From Costus lasius (Eukaryota; Streptophyta; Magnoliopsida; Zingiberales; Costaceae): a stretch of 64,000 nucleotides of DNA. The stretch spans positions 105,923,565 to 105,987,564 of the forward strand of contig CM050451.1 in assembly GCA_027563935.2 (NCBI GenBank), given 5' to 3'. A model generated the notes under the pieces. That model was not told where the DNA came from, made no database searches, and saw only the letters and a program-made list of their open reading frames with translations. The translations under genes were made by a program, and so were the position numbers. The first letter of the stretch is position 1, and each line of letters opens with the position of its first letter. Below, one piece after another: positions 11,262 through 21,796 of the stretch.

Positions 11262-14050
11262 ATCATAGGTGAAAATTTGTATGCTAATTTACTGTTTATT
11301 GTTAATTTGCATGCTAATTTACTTTTGCAGTTAGAATTTTTGTATGAATATAAATATTTCATAAAAGAAAATTGTGTGGAATCGCATATTTCTGTTCACG
11401 AGAATTATTAATAAATTTGCTGCATATAAAGCTCTCGTCAGCGCTTCGACATTTGCTTTAAATCGTTAATTAAAGTTTCCAACGTCCCTGACGTTAATCT
11501 CTTTTATTTGGATCTGTAATCATATTTGGACATCACTAAGAAAAATTGGTAAAGACCAAAATTTGCAATACTCAAAATATTGTTGGTGAAGTAATTTATT
11601 TATGTTTATAAATTGATATTGCAATATGATTTTAACTGTATTAATTGTATAGTTAAACCTGCGAGTCAGTTACTTATTTGCCACAATTTATAGTTATTTA
11701 CCATAATCTTCTTATTGCCGCAATTATGGCAATTTCAATTCATGTGGATTAAGATTTCTTATTGTCACAATTATGGTAATTTTTTGCTTCTCTACTAGAC
11801 GAGACATTTTTCTCTTTTAATTAAATTTATAATGCTTGATATATAAGCATTATTTGGTAGTATCTCCACTCGGCAATATTTGATTTTGTTTCAACGTCAC
11901 TGACAATTTTATTAAACTAGCAAATCTTTCTGTTCACGAGAGGTACAAATTGCTGGGTTCAAAATTAAATTTAGAATTTATTAATTCAAATTAAAAATTT
12001 TCATTACTTTTACATATTCTGTACCCTAATCCATATTAGGGATTTAATTATTTCCGAGACCTGTTATAGTTTTTTTTTTGTTTTCTAATTGATATTAAGA
12101 AAATTTCGATTGGATTTAAAATCTTTCCCTAACTCGCTGATTTCGTAATCTCATCTTTTCCAGTAATTTATTGTTGTTTCTAAATTAAGCCTTCCACGTC
12201 TCTTTTTATAAAATTTTATAAGTACGTTTCTGATCCAGTCACATTTCCTTATCTTCTTATCCTGTCACATTTCTTTATTTTTATTTATTGAAAAAAAAAA
12301 TAAAATAAAGAGTATATATATATAGCATTTCTGTGTACTGGTAATTTTGGTTTATTGATTTGATTAACGATTGTAGTTACCAAATTCTGTTATTATTATC
12401 TCCATTGTCTTTCGGTATATATATATCTGATAATTAGTAATATAGTGTTTACTGTTTATAAATAATTTTGAAAAAAAAATTAATACTTGTAATAGTGTTG
12501 AAATTTCTTCATTAATATTAAAAAATTTATTGTTCATAATGGTAGATAATAATTGATTTATGAGTGATTTATTTTGGTAATACTTAACGTTACAGCTTTA
12601 ATTAATTCATAATATTGTAATTTTATGATTTCGCAATAATGTCTTTTCCAACTGAGATAATATTTTTGAACATAGTGGATAAATGATAATGTCTTTTACA
12701 AATTAGGCTAATGATCCTAAATGTGGGGACTGACCTAGTTTATAGTATAACTTATAATTGTATCAAATTTGATTATCTAATTCAATTTAATTTGGCTTAG
12801 CTAGATTAGAACAAGCATAATGTGTAATCTAAAATATTTAAACTAATATTTATAAACATTATGCAAAATATAGACATAATATATAACATAATGGTTATAA
12901 TATACATTTTGGAAATACATTTGATGTATATATAAAAATAATGTACATGTAAATGCTGAACATAATGCAAAACATAAATGTCATTATAATGATGTTTTTG
13001 GTGGTCACTTTGTAAATAAAAAACTATTATTCTCTTAAAATTAAAATGACTTTGCATAATAATTTAAAATCAGAAAAAACTTCTTAAAATTGATTTCTCT
13101 CTATGATAAGAGCAATTAAAAGCCTAATTAAATAATTAAGTCTAATTGCTATTTTTTTTAAAAAAATAATCCTTTCTTTCTTTCTTTAAATTCAAAAATA
13201 AAATATTTGAACTAAAAGTAAAGGATTTAAAAATAAAATAAAATAAATAAAACTATAAAGCAGCAATAAACTTATTAAAAAAAAGAGTAGTCATATTAAA
13301 ATTAGACGTAAGTCTATATAAATGGCTTGACTCATAAAAAGTTGTAGCTCTTTCTTTTATTAAGATTGAGCACAACAAAACTTTTAGCTTAACGAAAGCT
13401 TGCCCAAGATTATAATCTTGGAAGTATCGATAGGAATGAGATTAGTCTGAAAATAGGCCTCTCAGTGGTGGGAACCTAACCTCTGTAATAGGAGATCCCT
13501 TGAAGGAGATTCAATATGGTAATAATAAACTAATTGATTGGCCGGGAAGCACTTTGAAAAATAAAATTATAAAACACTACGGTGTATAAAAATATTTATG
13601 TGATAGAGTTGATACTCTACACTCCCATATGAGGATACATTTTGTGCTTCTTATTGTAGAGGTAAGGAAAACTTCCCGAAGTGGTTAATTATCATGAAAT
13701 AAACCTCTACACTCATCCCTTGTAGGGAACTTCCTATATGAGAGAGTCTATATGAGGCCGCGGCTGAGGACATGAACAATCCTAAGAAGCTCTTATGAAG
13801 ATACACGCGCATGGCCAAAAATGCGCAACCCCGCGATTGGACAAACCCTGTATTGTGTGTGGATTTGTTGAAGTCTGGGTCAAAGGGAAGTAGTTCAAGA
13901 CTAGTTCACTATCTTTCCTTCAGATGGAAACATTTTCACTAAGTAAAAGTTATGCCTTTAAGTGCACTTTACCGAGCAGCAATTTAAATTCATTTAATCA
14001 TCTTGTTAAGTTTAATTATATTCAGATTTTTTTTTAATTTTGTAGGGAAT

Positions 14051-14503
14051 TGTTAGAATAAAATTAAATAAAAATTAATGTTAGTATTAAATGCTAACAT
14101 TACTTCTTTTGTTAACAAGCCATAAAAAGCTTGTTAAAAAACTTCTCTTGCGAGAGAGTGAGAGAATGTGGTTCTTCTCCCCATTTTTTCTTCTTTTTCT
14201 TCTTTCCTTTTATATCTTTTTGGTTTTCTTGGATTTTGCTGCTTGTTGCTGAAAGTGCGTCCGATCAACTTCTCCACGGTCGTGCCTGCATGAGAAGAAT
14301 ACCCGGTTGTATCCTGAGTGTTCAGTCCGGATTTAACTTGCACGAAAGCCCGTATTTTCACCTAAGGACAAGCCGTAACGCGCCTCCGGATTTTATCTTT
14401 CTAACTCTTTTTTATATATTATTTTTTAAGTTTTATTGCTTCATAATCTATGTTTTTTATGTTATGTTTAAATAAAGGTCTAGATAAAATTTTTAGACCA
14501 ACA
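14051..14503 (+). repeat. 3' LTR of the non-coding LTR element
   Basis: A 453-bp repeat ending in canonical ..ACCAACA. It contains an open frame of about 114 codons that lies wholly within the LTR and is rich in phenylalanine from T-runs. It is not considered coding. Confidence 0.85.
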
Positions 14504-14896
14504 TCACCAAGGAAATTAACCATCACATTAGTTTACTAAGAAGGTAGGACAAAGTAATTCAACTTAGGAATCACTTACCACCTCTTTAATGAAGATTTAA
14601 GTTAACCATCATTATTTTTAAGATAGCAAACACTTAGATATGCAAGTAAATTGGATGAAGAAGTAAATTGGAAAAAACTTTTTGCAGTTCTATCAATAGT
14701 GCCAAGTCTATAAGGGAAGGCAATTTAACTTGTATATATATATATATATATAGTTATTATTTAAAATAAAATAATTGTCATATTCATATTGTATTATTAT
14801 AATAATTTATAAATTTATATTTTTTAGAATAATTTAAAATAAAAAAATTAATTTTTTATTTAATTAGGGACCGATGAGTATCTATTTTTGTGAGTC

Positions 14897-15022
14897 AAAT
14901 TTGGGTTATGCAATAGAGTATTTGATTTGATTTTGGGTTGAGTTCAAGCATCTGAGTAATAAATTTAGGTTATGTAATAGATTATTTGATTTGATTTTAG
15001 GTTAGTTCGAGTACTGAGTAAT
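14897..15022. repeat. Tandem duplication, about 63 bp x 2
   Basis: The block 'aatttgggttatgcaatag..' is followed directly by 'aaatttaggttatgtaatag..'. Both contain 'atttgatttgatttt.ggtt' and end in 'tgagtaat'. The copies differ at several positions. Confidence 0.75.
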
Positions 15023-16365
15023 AAATTGTGTACCCTAGCAACAAAAACCAACCTAAAGATGGAGACTAGGCATCACTATAGCTTGAATTAGGGAAAAATA
15101 TGAATGACAATGAGTTGGTTACTAGTTATAAAAACCCAATACTAGATACTCATTACTCACAATTACTAAATTTGATTATCTTATTATATAACTGGAAATA
15201 GATATCTTAAACCATATCAAATTAAAGCTTTAAAAAAGATTTTTCATCTCAAATTATTTTATAAAATATATAGTTTTAATTAAAATAATATTATTACTTT
15301 ATATATTAACTACATTTAGTAGGATTTTCACGTAAATAAATAAGTAATGAAAGCATATCTTAACTTAAGATTTTGTTATCAATAACTATGATCTTTACTA
15401 ATTAAACTAACTGACACCTTCCGGAACCTAAACTCAATCCTAACCTAATATATTTTGAGTATAAGGAAAGCAATCCTAACCTTATTCATCTTCTAATTTT
15501 AAATAAATGTTTGGTGTGTATTATAAATTTGCGAGTTCGCTACATATGCAATATAAATATGATATATTTTGAGTACAAGGATAGCAGCAAAGAATAAAAA
15601 AACTACCGTATGCCAATTTCAAACATTTGTTACTAATAATAAATTTTGATAACTTAAAATTAATTGGGAAAATCGCACTTTATTCTTCATTTGTAGTACA
15701 TGAAAAAATTACAGTTAAATTTATAAAACACAATAGATTAGTTTATGTGGTGTATATTAGAATACTTGTCAAATGATTTAACCATATCTAAGCAACCACC
15801 TAGTATGAAAAACAATGAAAAACATCTTTTTTATAGGTTATCAATTGATTTAGCATAAATTAACTATCAACAATCAATGATAGATTAAAACCATCACTGA
15901 CTGCTAATATGATGGATAATGTCATTCTAAAGTGATGGAGTAAAATTTTTACTCAATGGATAAGATGAGAGTTATGAGATTCTTCATTGATTGAATAGTC
16001 TTAGTGAAGTCTCGTCAACTGTGATCCCATCACCAATAGTAAGAGTAGTTGATGAAGTTTCCACCAACACTTTCTTCGTTCCTTTTTTTATTCTTTTTTT
16101 TTTTAAAAAAAAAAACCTTTTATATTGTGTTTCCTTTGACAAAAAAAAAGAGAAACTTTCTCTTGTTTCTTAAGAACTTTTCAGGATAATGCGACTTTCC
16201 CCAGCTCAAATTGGGGGGAAAGGGAACGAACTCATGAAACTATCACTCACCTATGCTAGACACTGCTGCTCGCCGATGTCGTTGCTCAATGACGCTATTG
16301 CTCGCCTACACATTCGTCGTTGGAGCAATGTTTGCCTCAGCATCGAAGCAAGCTCCCCCTAAGTC

Positions 16366-16500
16366 GGAGTAGAGAGGATAGGGCAAAGGCTCCTCCGCCT
16401 ATTTCGCTAGCATTGGAGAAGGGAGGATCAGGCAAAAGCTCCTACGCCTACTTCACTCGTGTCAGAGCAAGGAGGATCGGGTGAGTCTGCCTACTTTGCC
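16366..16500. repeat. Degenerate tandem repeat, about 50 bp x 2.7
   Basis: Three successive blocks share 'gag.aggatc.ggcaaa.gctcct.cgcctacttc.ct.g' (starting near 16366, 16414 and 16463). The third copy is partial. The frame is not kept from copy to copy, so I do not treat it as coding. Confidence 0.6.
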
Positions 16501-17250
16501 TGGGATTTCTCCGCCTTTGCGTCGTTGCCAGTTGGAGCAGCTTCTTCCTTCATGTCGTAGCAAGCTCCTCTGCCTTTCTTCACCGGTGTCAAAGCAAGTT
16601 TTATTACTTCACTCATGTGAGCCGGAGAGCATCATATGAATTTCACATGATTCCTTGTTTCCATTCATCTTACCTTTTTTTCCTTTTTTTTATTTTTACT
16701 CTTCTTCCACTATTCCTTCCATTCAAAGGAACATACCGCTGCTGACACTGTTGCATCATAAAGGACAAATATAATCCACAGATTTTAGTACTTATTGGAA
16801 AAGATGTGATATCTACTTCAATCCAAGGGCAAACTTGTGTTGTTCAAGTGATCCAACAATGCTAGATATAGTTTCTTAAAACCAAGACCGGCTCCTTAGA
16901 AATGCACTCCTTTGTCTCCGCCAATGCGTCACACTGCATTGGCCTTTGCAATTCCTCCTACTTCTACCCTTCTCTACAACTACCTTATTCCTGCCAATGC
17001 CACTGTAGTCTGTAGCCACCGCATCTAGCCTCGCCATCTATAACAGCCGCGACAAATAAATACATTTGGGTGTGGTGCCAAGTAGACTCTATTGACTGTG
17101 GCATCAGCTTGCATTTGCTAACTCCATATCACTCTTAAAAGCACTAGTTATCCTCACCAAAAGTGCTTCTAAGTCAGAGTCGATAGTTACGTGAAAAGAG
17201 CAGATGGGAGATGATCGCTAACGATGACTCTTTAATCTTAATTTGGTCTT

Positions 17251-17370
17251 GTTTAGTTTAGTTTGACAGAATTCACGGCGAAAAAATATATATATATATT
17301 GAATCTAGACTTTTTTAGTACTAGATTTAATATATATTTTTTTTTCGCTGTGAATTTTGTTCAAATAAAC
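17251..17370. mobile_element. Small fold-back (MITE-like) element
   Basis: The left arm (gtttagtttagtttgacaga, then attcacggcgaaaaaatat) is matched in reverse by the right arm (atatttttttttcgctgtga, then attttgttcaaataaac), with a short AT loop. The result is a hairpin of about 120 bp with imperfect terminal inverted repeats. No target duplication is clear, so the class is not assigned. Confidence 0.55.
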
Positions 17371-19248
17371 AGAAAAAAAGAGTACTCAGCCATTAGAGAC
17401 AAGACAATTAACCAATAAAATAAGCTCAAGATGGACGCAATTGTGTGTTTTGTGTTTTTTTTAAAAAAATATATTCTATACATTCGGCTCAATATCCAAT
17501 GAGCTCCAGTTAATGGATTAGTTTCTCTTTGAATAAAAACCTTTATCAATTAGATTATTTGGATTAGTTTTGCAATTGAAAAAAAACTACTCAATTAAAC
17601 TTCTATACAATAGCATAAAGATAAAATGACCATTAACAACCAAATAAACAATGACAACGCAAATAAAATTACACGTAATGATATTTGGATTATCATTTGG
17701 TTTATTGTAATTGAGTTGAAGCAACATTTCATACATAAATGTCACACACATGACTAATACACACCTCCATTAAGCAATAGTTATTAACATGCTGAGCAGC
17801 CTTTTGCCAATGACAAAATGTAAGATGCATGTAGCAATCAGAAATGACTCATAATTGCTATCAATTAAATGAAAGTTAGCTACAGTTATTTTCTTATTTC
17901 TTTTCAAAATTTCATCTCATGAAGCTAGCTGAAGAACACAACACCATGCCATTAACCAACTGGTTGCTGTTCCAAGCAGAAGCTAAAGGCTCAACTAAAT
18001 TTGGTGCATGATATGATGTCAACTAAATCTGCATGTTTCTGCAAACTTGCAGGATGAAGTACATGGTACTAACAGTACCCAAAATATTATACTAAAGAGA
18101 TCAATTAATTGGATGTACATTCATGAAATGTGTGACATTTATGAATATTTTTTTTTCCTTGTGCATGGCCACACACTTTGCAATCGTCAATCAAGTTCAT
18201 GATTTAATACTTGTTCAGCCTTGCATGTAGTACTTGTGATATTATATTTATAAAGATTTTCTTTTTGTTTGGTGTTTGCTATCACAAGCATTATTGAAGG
18301 TCTGACATATCTTAAATAAAACTTCACGCAGCAAACAACCGAAGCAATTGAACATAAGAAGAGTTTGCACTAATATGTTTGGTAGAGCAGCTCAATTGTG
18401 AAAACTTGGGGCTTGGGGCATAAAACATATAATTATCTAATTAAGAAAATAGAATTACTTGTTCATGGATAATGAGTTAGACGAGCAGGTTAATGAGTTA
18501 GAAAGGAGGAGATGCATAAATTGAACCTTGGAGAACGTTTCCATTTTCTTGTCGGCATTGCCTTGAATGCAACTCAAGGAATCTTTGAATGGGAAACGTT
18601 AATTTCCAAAGATTTCAAAGCGACCACAACGACGACAATATTTTGGTCGCAGATGTATATATCTATCCATCCATCCATATGTAGATGGAGCAAAAGAGGG
18701 TTAAGATTCGCCTGGGAGATTGCTTCGAGAAAGTAAAAGCTAGAGGTCTTTCTGCTCAAGACATGCACACGTGGGATCACAAAACAGTGCTCCCCCAAGA
18801 ACCCTACTGTTCCATAATGCCTATCTCTCTCTCTCTCATTTTATCCTCATTTCAATGAATTCATCTCTTTCAGAATAGAATCAAAAGTATGGCTAAAATC
18901 ATCAGGTCTATGCAGTGCGGAACGCCTTAGTCTAGGAATTTAATCACAAAGGTTGAGAAGCGTATGCATTCAATCATCATCTCAGTAATTAACTAGCAAT
19001 TACTAAGAACAAATTGAGAGGGTACTTAATAACTCCCATGAACAAATGCAGCAAAAGTAACAACATAGTCTTAGCTAAGAGAGACGCAAACCAAGAGAGA
19101 AATAAAAAGAGTAGAGAGAAAGATGCTTAAAAATAGAAACACAAAAGAAATGAGGCAAGCCGAGTACTAGTTTCACATGTTAACATCCTGCTAACCTTTC
19201 CCATCAGCTAGCTGGTCGTCGATCGATAGCTCCTCAACTTGTTCACTG

Positions 19249-20091
19249 TCAAAACGGCGGTCGCACCGTCGCACCTGCGCCAGCCCAGCCGTGGCAGCCG
19301 TCCCCGGGCAATTGGTTCATGTTGTTAATCGGCAAATTGAACAGTGGAAGAATCGATGATGGGTCCGGGAACGGATTGCCGCTTCCGCCGCCGTCCCCAC
19401 CCGATCCCTGAGGCGGCAGCGGCTCCTCATCCTCGAGCGGGAGTCGCTCGTACGCGACGTTGGTGAACGACGCGGCGATCACGATCACCGGCCCCGCCGC
19501 GAACAGCGCGCCCACGACGTTCCCGCCTACGACCTGGCCCTGACCGCTGGCGAGGAAGATGGAGAGGCTCGTGGCCCCCGGCGGCGCCGGCGGCGGGAGG
19601 AAAGACCCCGAGAGCGACAGGATCTCGAAGCGGCCCTGCAGCGTTACCACGCCGCTCCCTGAGGCGGAGGGCTGGCGGAGGGTGACGTTGGTGACGACTC
19701 CGCTGCCGCTGAGGACGCAGACGCCGCGCTGCCGGCGATGCGCGTAGGCCGCGATGCAGTCGAACACGTCGCAGCCGGCGCCGACCTCGAGCATGTGGGC
19801 ACGGAGCACGTTGGCGCTCTCGCGGGTGATGATCACCGGCGGCTTGGGCTTATTCTTGGATCCGGCCGGGCGGCCCCGGGGACGGCGGGAGGCGGAGTCG
19901 CTCCCCTGCAGGGCAGAGGGCGAGCCATCACCGTCATGCTCTACGCCGTTGGCAGCGTGCTGGTGGTGGTTGCTGGCCTCGTCGTCGGAGTTGGGGTTGG
20001 GGTTGGGGTGGTGGTGGGCAAGATGGAGGTCGGGGCGATGGTGGAGATGGTGAGCGAACCTTGAAGCGGTGCTCAGATCCAAGCCGGCCAT
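19249..20091 (-). CDS. AHL: AT-hook motif nuclear-localized (AHL) protein, type I, single exon
   Basis: AHL proteins bind the minor groove of AT-rich DNA in the nucleus and regulate growth, flowering and stress genes as multimers. The 280-residue product starts [12 protein letters not shown], the usual start of clade-A AHLs; ATG is at 20091-20089, since the frame four codons upstream only offers TTG. A histidine/asparagine-rich N-terminal region is followed by one AT-hook (RRPRGRP, RGRP at about residues 72-75, then [10 protein letters not shown]) and one PPC/DUF296 domain (about 85-215) with the diagnostic [10 protein letters not shown] at 153-162. The tail ends in W...RPPF, as in relatives. 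The coding part is GC-rich and has no intron, typical of clade A. Which of the many AHL paralogues it is cannot be told. Confidence 0.95.
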   Translation of the reverse strand: MAGLDLSTASRFAHHLHHRPDLHLAHHHPNPNPNSDDEASNHHQHAANGVEHDGDGSPSALQGSDSASRRPRGRPAGSKNKPKPPVIITRESANVLRAHMLEVGAGCDVFDCIAAYAHRRQRGVCVLSGSGVVTNVTLRQPSASGSGVVTLQGRFEILSLSGSFLPPPAPPGATSLSIFLASGQGQVVGGNVVGALFAAGPVIVIAASFTNVAYERLPLEDEEPLPPQGSGGDGGGSGNPFPDPSSILPLFNLPINNMNQLPGDGCHGWAGAGATVRPPF

Positions 20092-20400
20092 AACCTCATC
20101 CAAGAAAAACCACTGTGAGAGGAAGAAGGAAAAAAAATAATAATTGAAGAGCTGTGCTTTTAATTTAAACTACAAGAGAAGAGTTTGGAAATCAACATAT
20201 TTAAAGGCATATTTTATGATTTGGGGAAGAAAAAAAAAATTAAGACAAGGGAGAGCAGGCGATCGGGAGAGGCGATCGAACAGAGTGGTGGAGGAGAATT
20301 GAAGGATCGATGGGGGTTGCCAAGGGGAGGAGACAAGAGGAAGAGAGGAAGAGGTGTTACCTAGCTACGAGTTGAAGAAGAAAACCATAGAATAATAGGC
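20092..20400 (-). promoter_or_regulatory. Probable 5' UTR of the AHL gene with a candidate leader intron
   Basis: On the minus strand the leader is rich in CT tracts (cttcctctcttcctcttgtc). It contains a possible donor ctag|gtaaca near 20360 and an acceptor cctctcacag|tgg near 20118, which would remove about 240 bp. Splicing here is inferred from consensus only. Confidence 0.35.
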
Positions 20401-21532
20401 ATAGTTGGACAGAGAAAGTTATATGATATGATATGTGATCTAGTGCTTGATGGCGATGCATTTTGCTTCTATTAATATGCTCTAAACCAAGGTTAGGAGT
20501 TGTTAAACTAGGGTTTATCAAGTTGACCTACAGTTAGAGTTAATTAAAGTGGAGGGAACAAGAGGATAGGGCTAGCTATGAATGAGCACAGCGTACACTA
20601 CACATGGCCCTGTTTGTTTCTCTCTTTCACTCTTTTTCCTCTTTTCCTTTTCTTAATTATATAAACTCACGCGATAGTTAGTGTCTATTAGGCGATGTTT
20701 TAAAAATGATATCCAACTAAAATCGAGAATCCAACGATACCCGAATCCATTTACCACCAAAAAAAAAAAAGTATACACCAATATTTAAGATTAGACTAGT
20801 TGAAGTGTTTTTTTTTATAATAATTTTGTACTTGTTCAAATTTATATAATTTCATGATATATAATATAACCAAGCACATCATCTTCATCGCTGTTAAAGA
20901 TTCAATTACAGTATCGAGTTCGCAATTGCTAGTTATTTTTCACTACAAATAGTATCCAACTGTGGTCAGTCAGATGGTAGCTAAACAATCTTACGTCACC
21001 CAATTAATCATTTAAAAATAAGTTGGTCTAGACCGGCCGCGCGGTTTAATTCGCAGTGTGAAGGCGGGTTTCACGTGTGTTCTTCGGGGGCGTGGCAATC
21101 AAACAAGTCAAACCCACCCAACCACTCTCATGGCTGTCGGCGTCCAGCCCCCGTTTGGTGTCCTCGGGACCACCACCACTCCCGCCCTCTAATCCCTGCC
21201 CGTAAAACCCGGGCAGGCCCACCCCATCCCCAGACCCCAGCTATTTAATGAATAAACAAAGCGCCCGCCTTAATTGTCCCTTTCACCCTGCCCCTGCGCA
21301 AACCCAAGCAGCGCCCCCCGGGGTTTCCGGTTTCTTTCCTCTTCCTTTCTTCTTCTGCAATGTATCAACTAATGCATCAATGCCGCAAAACAAATGAGCA
21401 GATCACTCATGCATGAGAGACACTAGCGGAAGTCTTATTTAAGCGTATGAGTTGCAATCAAGTATCTTTTCTTGTGCTGCTGATGGAGTAGTGTATAATT
21501 AAACAACACTTGTCCACATATAAATATAATTA
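20401..21532. other. Intergenic, with GC-rich patch at 20990-21350
   Basis: The stretch is the AHL upstream region (minus strand) and then a GC-rich, CpG-rich patch with a TATA-like 'ctatttaatgaataaa' near 21240 and CT-rich tracts at 21330-21355. This resembles a plant promoter and leader directed to the right. No gene of known family follows. Confidence 0.35.
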
Positions 21533-21796
21533 ATGCCAGTGGGTATAGATAAGACCTCGCTCCTACCCAGGGTTGAAGAGGAAATCAAGGGAGAACCGGC
21601 GATGGATTTTGCCAGCGGTGGTACTGGAGGTGGTGGTGGCTCGAGATCTAAAGCATATGTAGCTGCCGCTTTTGACCGGCTTCGGAGATGCCGTAGGGCT
21701 TGTTGGATTCTTATGCAGCAGGAGGAGGAGGAGGATGAGTCGCACTGTTTGCTTGTCGCCTTTAGCTTTAAGAAAGCCATTAAAGATGGGATTTAA
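21533..21796 (+). CDS. Candidate small ORF of unknown function (87 codons)
   Basis: The ATG at 21533 opens 87 codons with a glycine-rich stretch, a basic patch (AFDRLRRCRRACW) and an acidic run (QQEEEEDE). It lies about 180 bp downstream of the GC-rich promoter-like patch. The opposite strand holds an overlapping frame (21780-21499, 93 codons, ATG start) with a serine run and a proline run, so at most one is likely real. Neither is recognised. The repeats GGA/TCC and GGT/ACC inflate both frames. Confidence 0.25.
   Translation: MPVGIDKTSLLPRVEEEIKGEPAMDFASGGTGGGGGSRSKAYVAAAFDRLRRCRRACWILMQQEEEEDESHCLLVAFSFKKAIKDGI

Larger units (their letters stand above)
10836..14503 (+). mobile_element. Non-coding LTR retrotransposon (LARD-like)
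   Basis: Two long direct repeats, 10836-11261 (TGTTGGAATAAAATTAAAT.., ending ..TTAGACCAATA) and 14051-14503 (TGTTAGAATAAAATTAAAT.., ending ..TTAGACCAACA), bound a 2.8-kb internal region. Flanks are TCACT (10831-10835) and TCACC (14504-14508), a target duplication with one mismatch. The internal region is AT-rich; no Gag or Pol motif is readable in any frame. A GC-moderate block at 13370-13960 looks like the untranslated part of a larger LTR element. It would depend on enzymes from another element. Orientation follows the TG...CA ends, the thymine-rich tract after the LTR start region, and the 'gtagggaat' tract before the 3' LTR. Confidence 0.8.
14509..19248. other. Long intergenic region, mostly AT-rich
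   Basis: No gene is recognised over about 4.7 kb. It holds an AT microsatellite near 14737-14752, a tandem duplication (14897-15022), a GC-moderate stretch (16190-17060) with a degenerate tandem repeat but no convincing reading frame, and a fold-back element (17251-17370). The last 400 bp should include the 3' UTR of the minus-strand AHL gene. Confidence 0.5.

Noticed and set aside
14131..14475. 114-codon frame in the 3' LTR of the non-coding element
   Set aside because: Phenylalanine-rich from T-runs, with a poorly conserved partial counterpart in the 5' LTR; no coding signal.
19738..20064. Plus-strand frames of about 100 codons over the AHL gene
   Set aside because: They are antisense shadows of GC-rich AHL codons and have no family features.
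20092..20103. Upstream start of the AHL frame (four extra codons)
   Set aside because: The upstream codon is TTG; the ATG at 20091 matches the family start MAGLDL.
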